A stretch of DNA of 13,686 bases from GCA-2686765 sp036012725. Lineage in GTDB: Bacteria > Pseudomonadota > Alphaproteobacteria > Rhodospirillales > 2-02-FULL-58-16. The DNA is taken from the NCBI GenBank assembly GCA_036012725.1, contig DASCPW010000007.1, positions 1 through 13,686 of the forward strand. The letters run 5' to 3'. Both the position numbers and the translations under genes were made by a program. A model generated the notes under the pieces. That model was not told where the DNA came from, ran no database searches, and saw only the letters and a program-made list of their open reading frames with translations. Positions 12,834-13,686 of the stretch are shown piece after piece (position 1 is the first letter of the stretch; each line of letters begins with the position of its first letter).

Positions 12834-13517
12834 ATGCCAACAGTTCTGATCACCGGCGCCAATCGCGGAATTGGACTTGAATTCGCGTGCCAATACGCGG
12901 GTGACGGCTGGCGGGTCATCGCCACCTGCCGTGATCCCGCCAAGGCTGGCGAATTGTCCGCCTTGGGCGGTGATATCGAGGTCCACCGCCTCGACGTAAC
13001 CGACCAGGCCAGGATCCAAGCCCTGGCCAAGTCGCTGAAACGATCGGCCGTCGACCTGCTGCTCAGCAGCGCCGGTGTTTACGGTCCGCGCCCAACCCCG
13101 CTGGGCGGTGTCGATTACCAATCCTGGATGGAGGTACTCCACGTCAACGCCATGTCGCCGTTGAAGTTGTGCGAATGCTTCGTCGATCACGTGGCGCGGA
13201 GTGATCTCAAGCGGATCGTTGCCGTCAGCAGTAAAATGGGCAGTATCGCCGACAACACATCCGGCGGTTCCTACATCTACCGCTCGTCGAAAACGGCGTT
13301 GAACGTGGTGATGAAGAGCCTGTCGGTGGATCTGGCGTCGCGCCGCGTCATCGTCGCGGTGCTGCACCCCGGCTGGGTCAGGACCGACATGGGCGGGCCC
13401 AGCGCCTTGATCGAGGTGAAAACAAGCGTCACCGGCATGCGCCAGGTCATCGCCGCCCTCAAGCCCGAGAATTCGGGCGGCTTCTTCAATTACGACGGCG
13501 CCGCAATCCCCTGGTAG
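12834..13517 (+). CDS. Short-chain dehydrogenase/reductase (SDR), sniffer/C-factor-like
   Basis: A Rossmann-fold NAD(P)-dependent oxidoreductase of 227 residues, full length for the compact sniffer/C-factor-like branch. The cofactor loop TGANRGIG is at 7-14 and a DV pair at 54-55. The catalytic residues are N105 (HVNAMSPL), a Ser in VSSKMGS (132-133), and Y149 and K153 in YRSSK. HPGWVRTDMGG (178-188) follows, and the protein ends FFNYDGAAIPW, the ending I expect for this branch. The usual NNAG motif before strand 5 is SSAG here (78-81). ATG 12834 has a strong AGGAGG at 12821-12826. An earlier in-frame ATG at 12762 overlaps the thiolase remnant and adds unrelated residues. The substrate is unknown. 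Its 3' end is overlapped by antisense transposase sequence. Confidence 0.9.
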   Translation: MPTVLITGANRGIGLEFACQYAGDGWRVIATCRDPAKAGELSALGGDIEVHRLDVTDQARIQALAKSLKRSAVDLLLSSAGVYGPRPTPLGGVDYQSWMEVLHVNAMSPLKLCECFVDHVARSDLKRIVAVSSKMGSIADNTSGGSYIYRSSKTALNVVMKSLSVDLASRRVIVAVLHPGWVRTDMGGPSALIEVKTSVTGMRQVIAALKPENSGGFFNYDGAAIPW

Positions 13518-13686
13518 GGGCAATTGTGTTTTTTAAACGCCGAAGCCATTGGCGAGCGTAGGCCGGAACATCAACGTTGGGCAAGATGGTTTCTGGTGCC
13601 GGTGGTCTATAGCCGAGTGAGCTGTGCGGCCTGACCGTGTTGTAGTGATGTCGCCATCGTTCGATCAGCACTTTAGCCTCCTTCAA
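13486..13686 (-). CDS. IS3-family transposase OrfB, C-terminal part (runs off the window)
   Basis: The minus-strand frame open at the right edge reads KEAKVLIERWRHHYNTVRPH followed by SSLGYRPPAPE. This is the highly conserved end of the IS3-family OrfB integrase-type (DDE) catalytic domain, just after the third acidic residue, which must lie outside the window. The frame then continues about 35 residues to TGA 13488-13486. The last ones (about LKNTIAPTRGLRRRRN) are encoded by bases that include the end of the dehydrogenase gene on the other strand. The transposase thus appears to read out of the insertion sequence into the host gene, so the IS end lies between about 13518 and 13545. Whether the rest of the transposase is intact cannot be seen. 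Confidence 0.85.
   Translation of the reverse strand: MKEAKVLIERWRHHYNTVRPHSSLGYRPPAPETILPNVDVPAYARQWLRRLKNTIAPTRGLRRRRN

Noticed and set aside
1..13686. CRISPR arrays, tRNA or rRNA genes, toxin-antitoxin pairs, defence systems
   Set aside because: I saw no regularly spaced direct repeats, no cloverleaf or rRNA signature and no gene pair of these kinds on either strand. A covariance-model scan was not possible.

Overview
The window reads as chromosomal DNA of an alphaproteobacterium, probably Rhodospirillales-like. Most of it is GC-rich with dense coding. Lineage clues are the short alphaproteobacterial-type SerC followed by SerA, a leader resembling the serC RNA motif known from this class, and a yfgM-bamB-der block. 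The lineage is inferred from gene character only. Insertion-sequence material lies at both edges: a probable transposase tail and terminal repeat at 1-138, and the C-terminus of an IS3-family OrfB at 13486-13686.

Layout. 1-730 is an AT-rich, degraded stretch: the IS end, a small helix-turn-helix gene broken into three reading frames, and about 200 bases with no gene. 731-3560 is the serine biosynthesis operon, with a hairpin leader, serC and serA. 3687-6100 is a tungsten aldehyde:ferredoxin oxidoreductase (AOR) operon: the AOR gene, a MoaD-like sulfur carrier, and an unrecognised 96-residue protein that also ends in Gly-Gly. On the minus strand, 9515 down to 6113 encodes a YfgM-like protein, BamB and Der, the same order as in Escherichia coli. 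It converges on the AOR operon with a 12-base gap. A redoxin with a CNHC motif lies upstream on the same strand (10226-9669).

10227-13686 is looser. It holds a 141-base fossil of a protein C-terminus, a bactofilin, a run of hairpins ending in a terminator-like structure, a 404-residue membrane protein of unknown function, a thiolase remnant lacking its nucleophile, an intact short-chain dehydrogenase, and the truncated transposase.

How the genes work together. SerC and SerA are successive enzymes of the phosphorylated serine pathway. YfgM, BamB and Der serve envelope biogenesis and ribosome assembly. The AOR, MoaD-like protein and 96-residue protein look like one enzyme-plus-cofactor unit, with no ferredoxin or flavin partner encoded beside it. 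The strongest candidate for something undescribed is the 96-residue AOR-linked protein with its Leu-Arg-Ala-Gly-Gly end.
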